A stretch of 64,000 bases of DNA from Cladopsammia gracilis (taxonomy: Eukaryota > Cnidaria > Anthozoa > Scleractinia > Dendrophylliidae). The notes under the pieces are model-generated. The model was not told the DNA's origin. It ran no database searches and saw only the letters and a list, made by a program, of their open reading frames with translations. Location: NCBI GenBank assembly GCA_022457155.1, contig JAJGOT010000123.1, positions 630,001-694,000 of the forward strand. The letters run 5' to 3'. This document shows, in pieces, positions 10,504 to 20,959 of this stretch (within the stretch, counting starts at the first letter, position 1; each line of letters opens with the position of its first letter). The position numbers and the translations under genes were made by a program.

Positions 10504-12568
10504 GTGGCATCAGGACAAATTTACGCTAACCCTACCCAAATCCCTTTTAGAGATCCTAACCAATTCATCGCAGGAAACCTCCGTAATCATCTTGCTGCTT
10601 GGGAATCCATCTTGCAAGGTCATCCTAAAGCCGACGAACTATCTAGTTATCTTTCCCCCAGAGTTGATATTAGACATTTCTTTGTCCATTTCAAAGGCAA
10701 TTTCCAAGGGAGGAGCTATGATTCCGCATTACCCCCAAGAAACACCTTTCCAAATGCCCGAAACTGTTTGGATTTTGAGGATTTCATATCGTCCTGTATC
10801 GTGGAACGGGTTGCCAACGGATCCCTTCTACCTCTTGGCGAAGTCGGTTTAGTCGACCCCCCTCATTTAGTCATGCCCATTACAATGGAACCATCCAAAC
10901 CCCGTATGTGCCACGACGAACGCTTCCTGAATCTCTGGATAAAAGACTCCCCCTTCTCGCTCGATTACATTACCAACCTACCCCGCTATGTTGGACTTAA
11001 CCACTACCAAACCACTATAGACGACAAAAGTGGCTACGATCACGTTCCTCTTCACCCCTTTAGCAGAATGTATTTCGGTCTACAATGGAAAGGATTTTAC
11101 TTCGTTTACACCTCACTCCCATTCGGTTGGAAAGCCAGCGCCTATATTTATCATTCTCTTGGCATGGCCGCCATAAGTTACATCAGGTCCATGGGCGTCC
11201 CTTCTTCAAACTACATAGACGACAAACATATCGGCCAGTTACGCACCCTACGTCCTCCTCGTGAACAATACTCGAATAACCAGTTATCAGAGATGGCAAC
11301 TTTCATTGCCTGCTCCATTCTCCTTCAGTTGGGTTATTCGTATTCGTATCTCGGTCTCAAGAAAAGCTCCCTTATTCCTTCACTCAAAGTCAAGTATTTG
11401 GAATATTTCTGCGAATCAGACAAGCAGGCCTTTACTTTGCCCCCCGATAAGTTCAGAGATTTGCTGCTCTTCGAGACAGCATACTAGCTAAAAAGACAGT
11501 TTCGCTTAAAACTCTGCAGACATTCGCCGGTAAAATGACTTCTTTTTCTCTTCTCGTCCCCGGCGCGAAACTTTACACTAACGCGGCTTACCAAGCAATC
11601 TCTAGGGCGTGTCAATCTCATAGACCCATACCAGTCACCGGCGCTCTGAGGGCTGAGCTTCTCCACTGGAAGTTCCTTGATTCCTGGAATGGATTTCTTC
11701 CTTGGAAAGAAGAGAAGCATACCAGCATTATAGTCTTTTCTCTGACGCCTCTAAAATCGGTTGGGGAGCCGTCGTAAGGATACCCGGTAAGGAGGACCAA
11801 AGTCTTAGAGGCTACTGGGATGAAAGCTCTCGTCACCTGCCCATCGCCATCAGAGAAGCTAAGGCGTTCTTGTTTACACTCGAAAGTGTTAAGCATGCTA
11901 TCGTTGGTTCTAGAGTAGACTGCTTCATCGACAACAAAGCAGTCATATCTTCTTGGGAAAACCAAGTTTCAAAAACGTCCGCTCTCTCTCAAGTCCTACA
12001 ATCCATCTTTCAACTCACCCTCCAGTTTAATGTAGCCCTGACGACTTCCCTCGTACCTTCAGCGGATAACCCGGCTGACCTCCCATCCCGCTTTTTCACT
12101 GATTCCGATTGCAAGTTGGCTCCACTGGCCTGGAAGATTGTCCAACAATCCTATGGTTCACATACCCTTGACCTGTTTGCCCTTGCTTCCAATGTTCAGT
12201 GCGACCTGCATGGCAAGCCTCTAAGCTTCTTTGCACCCTTTCTCAACCCAGAATGCTCCGGTGTTAATGTCTTCTCGCAGCCCATCAGTCCATTGGAGAA
12301 TGCTTACGCATTTCCACCATTCGTCCTTATGGGTCCCCTCCTTAAGTTCCTGTCACCCGTGCCTTGCCCTCTCACCATTATCGCTCCCGACCTCCAACCT
12401 CGTCAATATTGGTGGCCAATTCTCAAACGCAAAGCTTCCAGCCTTTTCAAGATCGGACGAAAGGGCCAGCTTGATATTTTGCTATTTCTAGACCCGTCCC
12501 AGCATGGCGCTTTTGCTTCACGCCCCTTACAATGGGACCTCTGGGTCTTTCGATTATCTGTAAGCTGA
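10504..12568 (+). pseudogene. DIRS-type reverse transcriptase and RNase H
   Basis: The polymerase palm is clear: DDKSGYDHV (motif A), LPFGWKASAYIYH (motif B) and NYIDDKHIG (motif C, the catalytic Asp pair). The frame breaks near 11465, where the thumb continues one frame over (RDSILAKKTVSLKT), and again near 11740, where RNase H takes over. RNase H acidic residues are visible in FSDASKIGWGA, IREAKAF and FIDNKAV, and in SADNPADLPSR. The frame stops at TGA 12566-12568. A start at 10504 is only the first in-frame ATG; the true protein may begin upstream or be fused to gag. It would copy element RNA to DNA; now inactive. Confidence 0.85.
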
Positions 12569-13955
12569 TTGCTGCTTCTCGCCTCTTCCACAGCCTCTAC
12601 CTACGGTACCCCGCCTCTGGTGCCCTGCTGCACAGTGCCCGGAATGTAAATTTCCTAACGACGACACTTTTTCCTTTTGCCAACGTTGCGGCTACAAACG
12701 CCTCTCAGAAACACCCACCCTTCCCTCTCCGAAGCTCACGGTGGATTTGACTTCCATTGGCAACCGCCTGGCTTTCATCCGTGGCCAGAGAAAGTCTCTA
12801 CCCTACGAACGTCAGAAAACCGCATTGCAAAAGGAACTGGAAACATTTCTGGGTTCACTACCCTCCCCAAAGTCTCTTCAATCAGCCACGCCTTACGACG
12901 TCACACGTTTTCTCGTTTGGAAAGACAAAAATGGAAAAACTAAAGTCCATGTTCCCCAGTGCTCCCTTTTCGGCTCCCGCTCTAAAAAACTTTGCAAGTG
13001 CCCCACGCGCCTCGCGGCTGGAACTGTTGATAGTACTATTGGCAAACTAAGAGCAATTTTCGATCGCGCAGGCAGGAACGGCCCTTGGAACGACCTCTTC
13101 GCGAACGGGAACCCAGCGTCTCACTAGTCTGTCAACGACTATCTACGCTTCATTTCCAGGGAACAGACAATAGCTCACGTGAGCCCCAAGCAAGCCATTT
13201 CTCTGTTTTTCAGCAAACTGTCAAAACTCATACGCTACCTCCTCTCTCAGGCCTTTCCTCCAAGCCATATCCCTCCCATTCAACGGTATATCTTCGCTAG
13301 AGATGCGGCTTTCTTTTGCTTGGACTTCTTTTCCGGTGACAGATGTTCCGACCTGGGTAGAACTTTGACAAAAGAAGTGTTTCTCCTCCCCGACGACCAA
13401 GGTTTCCTTTTTTATAGGCAGGCTGTGGGAAAAACCTTGCGAGGCAAAGATTATAAAACTTTCGCTATAAAGAAATGCCAGGATAATTACTTATGTCCCG
13501 TCGCTAATCTTTCTCGATATTTTAATTTGTGTAAAAGCATGGCAATCGACCTGCGTGATGGTTTCCTGTTCAGATCGACAGACAAGCGCAGTCGCGTATC
13601 CACCTCCCCCTTTGTCGGATCCACCATTGCTGCTAGGCTGCACACTTACCTCACCACCCTTGGTATAGATGAATGAGAAACAATGCACAGCCTCCGCAGG
13701 GGTTGTTCCATTACTCTCTCTTCGTTAGGGGCGTCTGCAGAAGAGATTGCAATGCACCTTCTTGGCTGGAGATCTGTTCGGACGGCGAACTATTATACTC
13801 AGTCAGACAAGATCCTTGCTTTCACTAAACCAGCTGATATGCTCGCCCAAAGCACCACAACTGTTAACAGCGACGAGTCTCCGAGAGCTACTTTTGTCGA
13901 AGATACCTTTCGTTTCCGTAGCAACCTTACTGATTGTCCATTGGCCTTTCCATAA
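12569..13955 (+). pseudogene. Tyrosine recombinase of DIRS-type element
   Basis: Coding resumes in the +1 frame just past the RNase H stop, with a zinc-ribbon-like segment (CPECKFPND, then FCQRCGY). The recombinase core follows: SGDRCSDLGR carries the first catalytic Arg, HSLRRG the His-x-x-Arg box, GW the second-His position, and ANYYTQ the nucleophilic Tyr. The frame is interrupted by TAG at 13125-13127 and TGA at 13674-13676, each removable by a single base change. The family inserts circular DNA copies without making target duplications. A 34-base GT-AG segment (12560-12593) or a +1 slip at AGC TGA would join it to the RT frame. Confidence 0.85.
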
Positions 13956-15676
13956 CGTCGTACGCAATTTGCGTAGGGTTTTTCTGAGTTTCGGGAATAT
14001 TTGGCTGTATCTAAACTGAATAAAGTGTTATGAGTGTGACAATCCCCCGTGATTTGTCTTCAATATAAGCACCCCCTTGGCAAGGGCAAATTTTTTCACC
14101 CATATCTTATCCTTCATAAGGCATAGACATAGGGAACCCACACTCTTATTTGTAAACTGCAAATGGAAATTAAATGAGATTTATAAACTTGCCTGTTGTT
14201 TTCTTGAATCTGCTGCGGAGCGAAGTGAAATGGACGTCGTTCTGCGATGCGAAAATGATGTTCGTGTCGGCGCTTTGACCACCCTGGATCCAGAGGTCCG
14301 TTCTCTGAATATCATGAGTGAAATTAACCGCATAAACGGTTAGAAGAAGCTCGCGAGACGGACCTCTGGTCACTCGAATATACAACCTCATTTCCATGCC
14401 ACTAGGTCGCTGATTGGTTACTCCTACTTGTTTCCAGACTCTACCGGGAGTTAATGATGCAACAGCAACTTCGATTGGCTGGACCAAAACAATTCGCAAC
14501 GGGCGCGTGAAAAACCGGTTTCCCAAAGTGAAGCCACACAAACAACAATGGCGGACGTAGATAGAGATTGCGGCTTTTTGCGATCTTTAAGAGACGCTGT
14601 GTGATTTCTCTGATATTTCAAAATGTCAGAGAACTAAAGCCAGTTTAGAAAGAAGCGCTGTTGAAATTTATTCAGCGCAAGGATGTCTTGAAAAGAGGTG
14701 TTGACAGGCCAGCCAGGACTTATTAATTCGTGTTATCGTGGAGTGTGACCTTTAGAGTTTTGTTTGAACGAGGAAAATTTTTATCTCTATTTAATTTTTA
14801 TCTCTAGCACGGAGGCGTGCTTTGGAGTTGCAGGTATTCTCGCTGAACGATTTCGCTGACCACTGGTAGGTGACAGGAAGAGAAATAGGTGTACTGGATT
14901 AATTACGTGTGGATATCAGACATATCAAGGATTCTTTGTTTGTTAAATCTCTCGCCTTTGAAAACGGTTGTATCCAGAAAGTTTACTTCTTTGTCTGAGA
15001 TTAATGTTTGTTTGCAAGGACAATAAAATCTTCTATCTCCTTTTTCTCGACACTCTACAGTGAAAAAATGTCATCGATGTTTCTTTTCCACTAGAGTGAA
15101 TTTGATTTAATATTTCTGTCTCGACCGCGTTTTAAACATGTCAGCTGTCAGATTTAATGTCAACAAACAGACACGCGTTGGTCCCCAAGGTTTAAAACAG
15201 GTTTGGTGAGATATCCGATCCACAAATCGCATGGAAATGAGGTTGTGTACTCGAGTGCCCAAAGGTTTTTGTTGTGTCTAGTGCGAAGCACAGACACTAT
15301 GAGAAAACGCTAAAATCCTCTGGTAAGTGCTTCATATATGGCAAATTATTACGTCATAGGAATAGAGTTTAACTGAGGTTTCTCCTACGTGACACATTAC
15401 ATGAAGCATTCTTTATTGGGTACCAGGAGGGTAATATCATCGATAATCACTCGTAATTTCTTCGTGACCCGAAATAAACAACCTATGACAATCGGAACTA
15501 ATCGAATGTGTATTAGTACGGACGACAATTGCGTCAATGCTTTCCACGACAACTCCCGACAACTGCATGAAGTCTCTTGACGATTTGCTTTCGTTGGTTT
15601 CTTCACAGGCGGACCACCCGATGTTTGTGTGATGGCGGTTACAAAAGAAATATGGGTTAACATAAATAACTTGGCC
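13956..15676. other. Unresolved stretch with inverted fragments
   Basis: No gene supported. It contains the MITE fragment at 14279-14376 and a further inverted pair (14366-14402 against 15230-15266, about 80 percent alike) that may bound an 0.9-kb element. A frame starting ATGGCGGACGTAGATAG at 14549 stops after 18 codons. Confidence 0.4.
14279..14376 (-). mobile_element. CCCTGG..CCAGAGG MITE copy
   Basis: Ends ACCCTGGATCCAGAGGTCC and its inverse. Bases 14286-14348 are the reverse complement of about 18475-18533, so this is another copy of the family at 18420-18536. Confidence 0.6.
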
Positions 15677-16325
15677 GCGATTTGCTCTGAATACTAAGTT
15701 TATCCTATATGTTCAATACTTAGTAAAAGTTTAGATGAAACGTTAAATGAGTCTTGTGTGTTATTTTTTGCCCGTTCTGAGCCGTTTAAGGTGTCATTTC
15801 GCGAGATAATTTATCGAACCCCAAGAGTAAGAAGAGAAAGAGAGACAAGGCAGGCAACAAACCAGACTGAAAACGCCGGCATCCGATTGAGCCATTGGTA
15901 GATTCGAATGGACTCGCATTCTTCAGATTCCTTTGGTCATGAATCTGGCACCGATCATATTGAGAAAGCAGTTTTTTGGACTTCAGGATCGCTTTTCTCG
16001 AAAAATTCTGGAATGATGAAGCTCAAGCTCGGCACAAGTACGAAGGAATTTGTGCTCAATCGGATGTCGGCGTTTTCGAGGTGAGAAATGTGCTGATTTA
16101 GCGTCAGATCGCGCTTGAAGTGGACAAGGTCGCGGTCGCCGTCTGGTTTGTTGCCTGCCTTGTCTCTCTTTCTCTTCTTACTCTTGGGGTTCGATAAATT
16201 ATCTCGCGAAATGACACCTTAAACGGCTCAGAACGGGCAAAAAATAACACACAAGACTCATTTAACATTTCATCTAAACTTTTATTGAACATATAGGATA
16301 AACTTAGTATTCAGAGCAAATCGCA
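15677..16325. mobile_element. 649-bp long foldback element
   Basis: The left arm 15677-15893 is matched by the right arm 16056-16325 in reverse orientation with few differences; the outermost bases are GCGATTTGCTCTGAATACTA. The spacer of about 160 bp is non-coding. No target duplication was recognised. The arms could form a very long RNA hairpin if transcribed. Right of it, 16326-16595 holds nothing recognisable. Confidence 0.8.
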
Positions 16326-16872
16326 TAATAGTTAGCACTACTTATAGGAAAATATATGCAATAATTTCAACCACACCCCAAAGCAGACCAACCTGTACTC
16401 CTCGTCATTTTTCTATATCATCTTCAACACATTTGTTAGTTCCAGCCATATTTCTTTACTACTCTGTTCGAGCTTCACATTATACCCCAGCCTCCACACC
16501 TGTACTCTATGAGGGATAAATCCTAATTGGTTCACAAAGTGTAATGCAATCCTATATATAATCATATACACATTACTCAATAACCCAGCACTAGACTAAT
16601 GTCAAGATAAACTTTATTTCGCAATTAAGCATGCAGCAAGAGCTGCAATTAGAAAGTAATTGTAAACGAAAAGACTCGTTTCGAAATTCAAACTGAAAAA
16701 ACGGTTTGTACATATAATTTTGACCCTAGTAACGCGCCATACTACGGGGGCTAGAAAACAAAAATGAATACAGAAATAAAATGACTGTTACATATAAATC
16801 ATTTGAAATATGACATACAACAGAATAACAGAAAATGATTGGTAAGAAATAAGCTAAATGTCACTAATTAAG

Positions 16873-17389
16873 GAGGGGGTGAATAGGGTTATGCAAATCC
16901 GCCGATCCGGGCTATTTTTTGGCCCGATCCGTCGATCCGTCGATCCGACGTTATTTTCGTTCAAATCCGGATCCTCATATTTAACTTGAAAAGTTTCCGC
17001 AGTATATACTGCACACGGGTATATATATCAGCACTGCACTGATGAGGCCCAGAAGGCCAAAACAGTACTGTCTGCAGTTAGTTTTGTTTTGTTTTTCTTG
17101 TGCATTATTTAGATTTTAATCGAAGATTCCTGCCTTTGCTGGTGAAACTGAAAAAAGTAGTCGACAAAATACCAACATATCGTCCAAGGCCGACCAAAAA
17201 ATTAATGATCAGATCCACAATCCAAACTTCTAGATAGACAAAGTCCGGAATCCGGGCCAAAATTTTCGGCTGATTCGCGATCCACGGTAATTTACAAATC
17301 CGCTAATCCGCTTAATTTATCGCTAAAATCCGCAATCCGTGCGCTTTTCAAGGCCGAATCCGCCGATCCGCAAACCTATTCACCCCCTC
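16873..17389. mobile_element. 517-bp MITE with 7-bp target duplication
   Basis: TIRs begin GAGGGGGTGAATAGG on both sides (perfect 15 bp, then continuing with CCGCCGATCCG-rich sequence). The 7-bp duplication AATTAAG lies at 16866-16872 and 17390-17396. The other arm of the host element (around 17805) carries AATTAAG once at the same point, proving insertion. The interior is rich in AATCCG units and is non-coding. Confidence 0.9.
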
Positions 17390-17499
17390 AATTAAGTTCA
17401 TCACGTCTATTTATACCATGAGGATCAAGTGTCATCGCTTTATCTATAAAATGGGCTTCGCGTGCCTTTCTGACTGAGTCGCGGTTGTTGTGGATGAGT

Positions 17500-17806
17500 T
17501 CCAAGGGAATGAAAAAAAAAAATGCACTAAAAAATGCACTAAACAGTACATTGGGGAAACCAAACGCCAACTGAATGAACGCTTTGGGGAACATCGCCGC
17601 TCCATCCTCAATCACCACCATCTACTCCTTTTTCAATACATTTTAACCAACCTGGCCACTCTATCAACGACATCCTCCTCATTCCCTTGGAACTCATCCA
17701 CAACAACCGCGACTGCTCAGTCAGAAAGGCACGCGAAGCCCATCTTATAGATAAAGCGATGACACTTGATCCTCATGGTATAAATAGACGTGATGAACTT
17801 AATTAG
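17500..17806 (+). pseudogene. GIY-YIG endonuclease end of Penelope-like element
   Basis: The frame shows KQYIGETKRQLNERFGEH, which is the YIG half and the following conserved Arg region of the GIY-YIG nuclease that ends Penelope-like polyproteins. After a frameshift near 17635 it continues as NQPGHSINDILLIPLELI and EAHLIDKAMTL, stopping at TAG 17804-17806. The domain nicks target DNA in the family. The N-terminal GIY half and all reverse transcriptase motifs are missing here. Confidence 0.75.
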
Positions 17807-18280
17807 TGACATTTAGCTTATTTCTTACCAATCATTTTCTGTTATTCTGTTGTATGTCATATTTCAAATGATTTATATGTAACGGTCATTTTATTTCTGT
17901 ATTCATTTTTGTTTTCTAGCCCCCGTAGAAGGTTTGTTTTGCAAACCAAAATATCGGGCAAATATATTCAACTGTTTATTATTATTTTTTATTTCACTTC
18001 TGTCTCTATCTTTTCTTCTTGCCGTAAGGATCAGTTTGCCGTTTTTACCTTTACTAATGAAAGATATACAGAAAACAATGAAAAGAAACTAATACAAAAG
18101 TGAGTAATGAGTTTATTTCTTCGCGAATGTTGAGGCCGTGAGGAAAAAGTGTTCTGCCTTTTGAAATTAAAAAAGCTTCTTTGGCCTTACGTATTGAGTC
18201 TAGGCGTAGCCCTACGTATTTCCGTTGTTACGTATACATGTCAACTATATATAAAAAGCCAATGTAAATTTTACCTCATT

Positions 18281-18321
18281 GTACCTGAAGAAGGCTGGTT
18301 TGGCCAGCCGAAATATAGTAC
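18281..18321 (+). ncRNA. Hammerhead ribozyme (Penelope type)
   Basis: All core elements are present in order: GTAC (stem I, 5'), CTGAAGA core, stem II GGCTGG/CCAGCC closed by TTTGG, GAAA core, TATA as a minimal stem III, then GTAC (stem I, 3'). Predicted cleavage follows A18317. An outer AAATTT/AAATTT pairing could extend stem I. Penelope-like elements are known to carry hammerheads with very short stem III. AUAU is self-complementary, so activity as a dimer is plausible. Confidence 0.75.
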
Positions 18322-18419
18322 ACCTTTTAAATTTGTATCTAGGTTGTATCGGTCCTTGCTTCTATAGTATATGTCACTTGTTAAACCGATCAGATCATTA
18401 GTTTGATCCAACGTACACC

Positions 18420-18536
18420 TACCCTGGGTGCCAGAGGTTTTTATTTTTTAGTGAAAACGGCGAGTTTTTCTTCTAACCGTTTATGAGGTTAATTTCACTC
18501 ATGATATTCAGAGAACGGACCTCTGGATCCAGAGTG
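18420..18536. mobile_element. 117-bp MITE with 9-bp target duplication
   Basis: The left end TACCCTGGGTGCCAGAGG is matched by the right end CCTCTGGATCCAGAGTG in reverse. A perfect 9-bp duplication ACGTACACC is at 18411-18419 and 18537-18545. Same terminal family as 22903-23047. Confidence 0.85.
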
Positions 18537-18627
18537 ACGTACACCCGCAGTATTGTCGTCCACGGTTACTTGCTTGTACTTCTCATTACAATTTATGTCA
18601 ATGTTGTTTTTCAGTTGACGTAAATAC

Positions 18628-20159
18628 GGGTAAGGAAAAAAACATGGACCCTTGGTCGATGGACCACTACACTGCGAGCAGAGCCTCTTTCGATCCTCCT
18701 CGAAAGAGGCTCTTCTCGCAGGGTAATGGGCCACCATTTTGGACCCGATCCATGGACCCCCTATTTTTCTCACCCTCAAAAATTAAAAAAGAAAGAACGA
18801 AAGGACTAAATCTGCCGTGTCAGCTTGTGAAAAGATTGAAAAGATAGAGCATTTTTTATCCTCCCCAAACGCTAAAAAGTGGCTAACAATCTACAATGGA
18901 AAGACTTTGAATCATTCTACAAGACCTTTTTACATGGGAGCAACTGATGAGGTTTGTTCACCAAAGAACCGAAACTCGAGTCTTGCTTACAAAGTGTACA
19001 AAAGTAATGGCTCCGTCAATTCCAAGCCCGCTCATCCCCCCGGGCATTTGTCGAGCATTTTATAACTTTTCCTTCCAAGGGTGGGGCATTTGCTAAAGCA
19101 GGTCAGCCCGGCGGTGGGGCATTGTCAAAACAACGTTGTCCGTGTGGATATAAAATTCGTACATACTCCGTTGTTTATTTTAAATTTTCTGTTTGCCCCC
19201 AATATAAAAATATAAAAACTGAGTTGATAAACGTCGTTTGAGTCCGGCACTTTTCAAGTGAAAATATTAAAATTTCACACAATTTTAAAAACAGGTCGCC
19301 TATTTCCTTACTTTTCTAGTGCCACAGAAGATAATATTTATATCACGGCAAATTTTCAAGTTTTGTTGACGCCTTATTTGCCAACATTCGTGGCCTTGGT
19401 GTCTTTCCATCATGATATGTCGCAACAGAAGAATCTGGCTATTTAAAAATTCAATAGCAACATAACTTGAAAAAGCGTTTCAATCAACGGCGACCTTACA
19501 TGTATTTGCAACATTTTTTTTAAAATGTCATTTGCAAAAATGGCGTTTGCAACTTTTTTTTTAAAAAATGTCAAATGCCCGACAAATGCCCGGGAGGGGG
19601 GATGAGCGGGCTTGGAATTGACGGAGCCATAACCACTTGCATTTGTAAGAATAACAAAACAGCTGCCATGCTGGAGATTCAAATATTTTTTGCGGATGCA
19701 ATGATGCCATACGTGTAACAGTGGAAGTACTGCCTAGTTCCGAGACACATCGCAAAAAGGCTTGGATCTTAGACTCTTTTATCGTGATGAAGAAACAATA
19801 TCTCGCAAGTTATGCTTAACCACATATTTGCGCTCACATTAAATCACGGACTGAGAAATGAACTGATCCTAATTTCCGAGCAGCGACTAATTTACACTTA
19901 AGCGGCTACTACTGATCTTGCAACACTTTTGTGCCCAGAGCTACTCAACAAACGGTGGCCGGTATCGATAACCTGTCACCTTTTCAGTAACGATTTGTAC
20001 TAAAAAATCGCAAATTTTGATCAATATATTCAATGATATTTCTAATTTGAATTATATTTTATTACTTTTTTTAATTTGGGGGGGATGAGAAAAATAGGGG
20101 GGTCCATGGACCCAGTCCAAAATGGTGGTCCACGGACTAGGGGTCCATCATCCTTACCC
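18628..20159. mobile_element. 1,532-bp TIR element with 9-bp duplication
   Basis: The termini start GGGTAAGG, followed by about 130 bp of inverted similarity rich in GGACC and ATGGACCC. Flanks CGTAAATAC (18619-18627) and AGTAAATAC (20160-20168) match at 8 of 9. The left arm is interrupted by a micro-hairpin at 18676-18722 (arms GAGCCTCTTTCG). Inside are a nested inverted-repeat element (19008-19632) and a module (19672-19876) shared with the RecQ element at 3081-4944, including the minus-strand frame with SELGSTSTVTRMASL. No transposase was seen. The 20169-20394 gap holds nothing recognised. Confidence 0.75.
19008..19632. mobile_element. Nested inverted-repeat element
   Basis: Arms of about 45 bp starting ATGGCTCCGTCAATTCCAAG, present inverted at 19586-19632. 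The arms extend through GGGCATTTGTCG. No convincing target duplication was found. The interior is AT-rich and non-coding. Confidence 0.7.
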
Positions 20160-20472
20160 AGTAAATACTTATGCTCTAATGCTTATGTCGGTAGTGTAAA
20201 GGAGGCTTTAAACGATGTTTCTGATGAAATCACATAATTGGTGTATTCGGGAGTCATCATAGTATTTGATTTGTGATTTCTTGGTGCAGTGTTTGGTAAT
20301 AAAATGCACGTTTTTATCAGATTATGTAGAAAGTCCTGTGGAGGTAAACTTATCTATTTTTAGAGGTTGAATTTCATTGAACCGGGGAAGATGATTATGT
20401 GAGATACGAGTGAGAGTCGGTTTCTTTGTAGTGTATGGCTCGTGGAAGTTGTTGACAAAATTGGCAAAGTTG

Positions 20473-20880
20473 TCAAGTTCGCCGCCCTTCTCTACAGGAA
20501 GCTGATCCCACTATGTCGTCGATGTATCGCTTGTAGAGGTCAGGTTTGGTTCCTGAATATTGTAAGAAAATTTGTTTCTCGATGTGACCGACGAACAGAC
20601 AGGCGTGGTTAGGACCAAATTTACTTCCCATAGCGACACCACCCGTTTGTTGGTCGTAACTGCCGTTGAAAGTGAAGCTGTTAAGTGTGAGGACCAATTC
20701 AGCAAGACGTACTAAGGTCTGTGTAGGTGGTTCTAGCACCGACCGCTTGTTTAAAATGTTGTAAAGCTTCAAGGCCATCGTTGTTGGGTATCACTGTATA
20801 CAGTGACTTGATGCCCATTATGAAAACAAAGCGATAAGAATTGGAGCTGGGATAGCGAAAGGATTGTGCAATGTCTAGCA
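20473..20880 (-). pseudogene. Penelope-type reverse transcriptase fragment
   Basis: Minus-strand frames give MGIKSLYTVIP (motif A region with the catalytic Asp replaced or out of frame), GGVAMGSKFGPNHACLFVG (motif B) and YKRYIDDIVG (motif C with the catalytic Asp pair). The YIDD box and MGSKxGP motif are characteristic of Penelope-like reverse transcriptases. A frame change near 20700 breaks it. No thumb or nuclease follows on this strand. Confidence 0.75.
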
Positions 20881-20959
20881 TATGATAAGTGTCCTTGACT
20901 TAGCTAGGTAAACTCTGAGTTTCTTTCCACAACTAAAGAAACAAGCTTTGCAAACTGGT

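Larger units (their letters stand above)
7934..13955 (+). mobile_element. Degenerate DIRS-superfamily retrotransposon
   Basis: In order on the plus strand: a gag-like part with a CCHC zinc knuckle, a reverse transcriptase with YIDD, a DIRS/Ty3-type RNase H, a short zinc-ribbon segment and a tyrosine recombinase. This order and the use of a tyrosine recombinase in place of a DDE integrase place it with DIRS/Ngaro elements. No methyltransferase domain was seen, which leans towards Ngaro-like or a reduced DIRS. The outer boundaries are not proven: no split repeats or inverted termini were identified, and 7934 and 13955 are simply the first and last coding signals. At least three frameshifts and two in-frame stops show it is inactive. 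Confidence 0.8.
16600..18371 (+). mobile_element. Penelope-like element, copy A
   Basis: Starts with a pseudo-LTR piece (TGTCAAGATAAACTTTATTT), then an inverted copy of the element's own 3' region (about 16740-16872 plus 17397-17510), then the plus-strand GIY-YIG remnant and 3' region (17500-17935), then a tail with a hammerhead ribozyme. Inverted fragments next to pseudo-LTRs are usual for Penelope-like elements. The left inverted arm is split by a MITE at 16873-17389; the right arm gives the empty site. Confidence 0.75.

Noticed and set aside
14549..14605. ATGGCGGACGTAGATAG start-like sequence with good context
   Set aside because: It stops after 18 codons and no donor or later exon could be joined with confidence.
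17388..17621. Minus-strand 77-codon ORF with Phe-rich run
   Set aside because: It is the antisense of the inverted Penelope arm.
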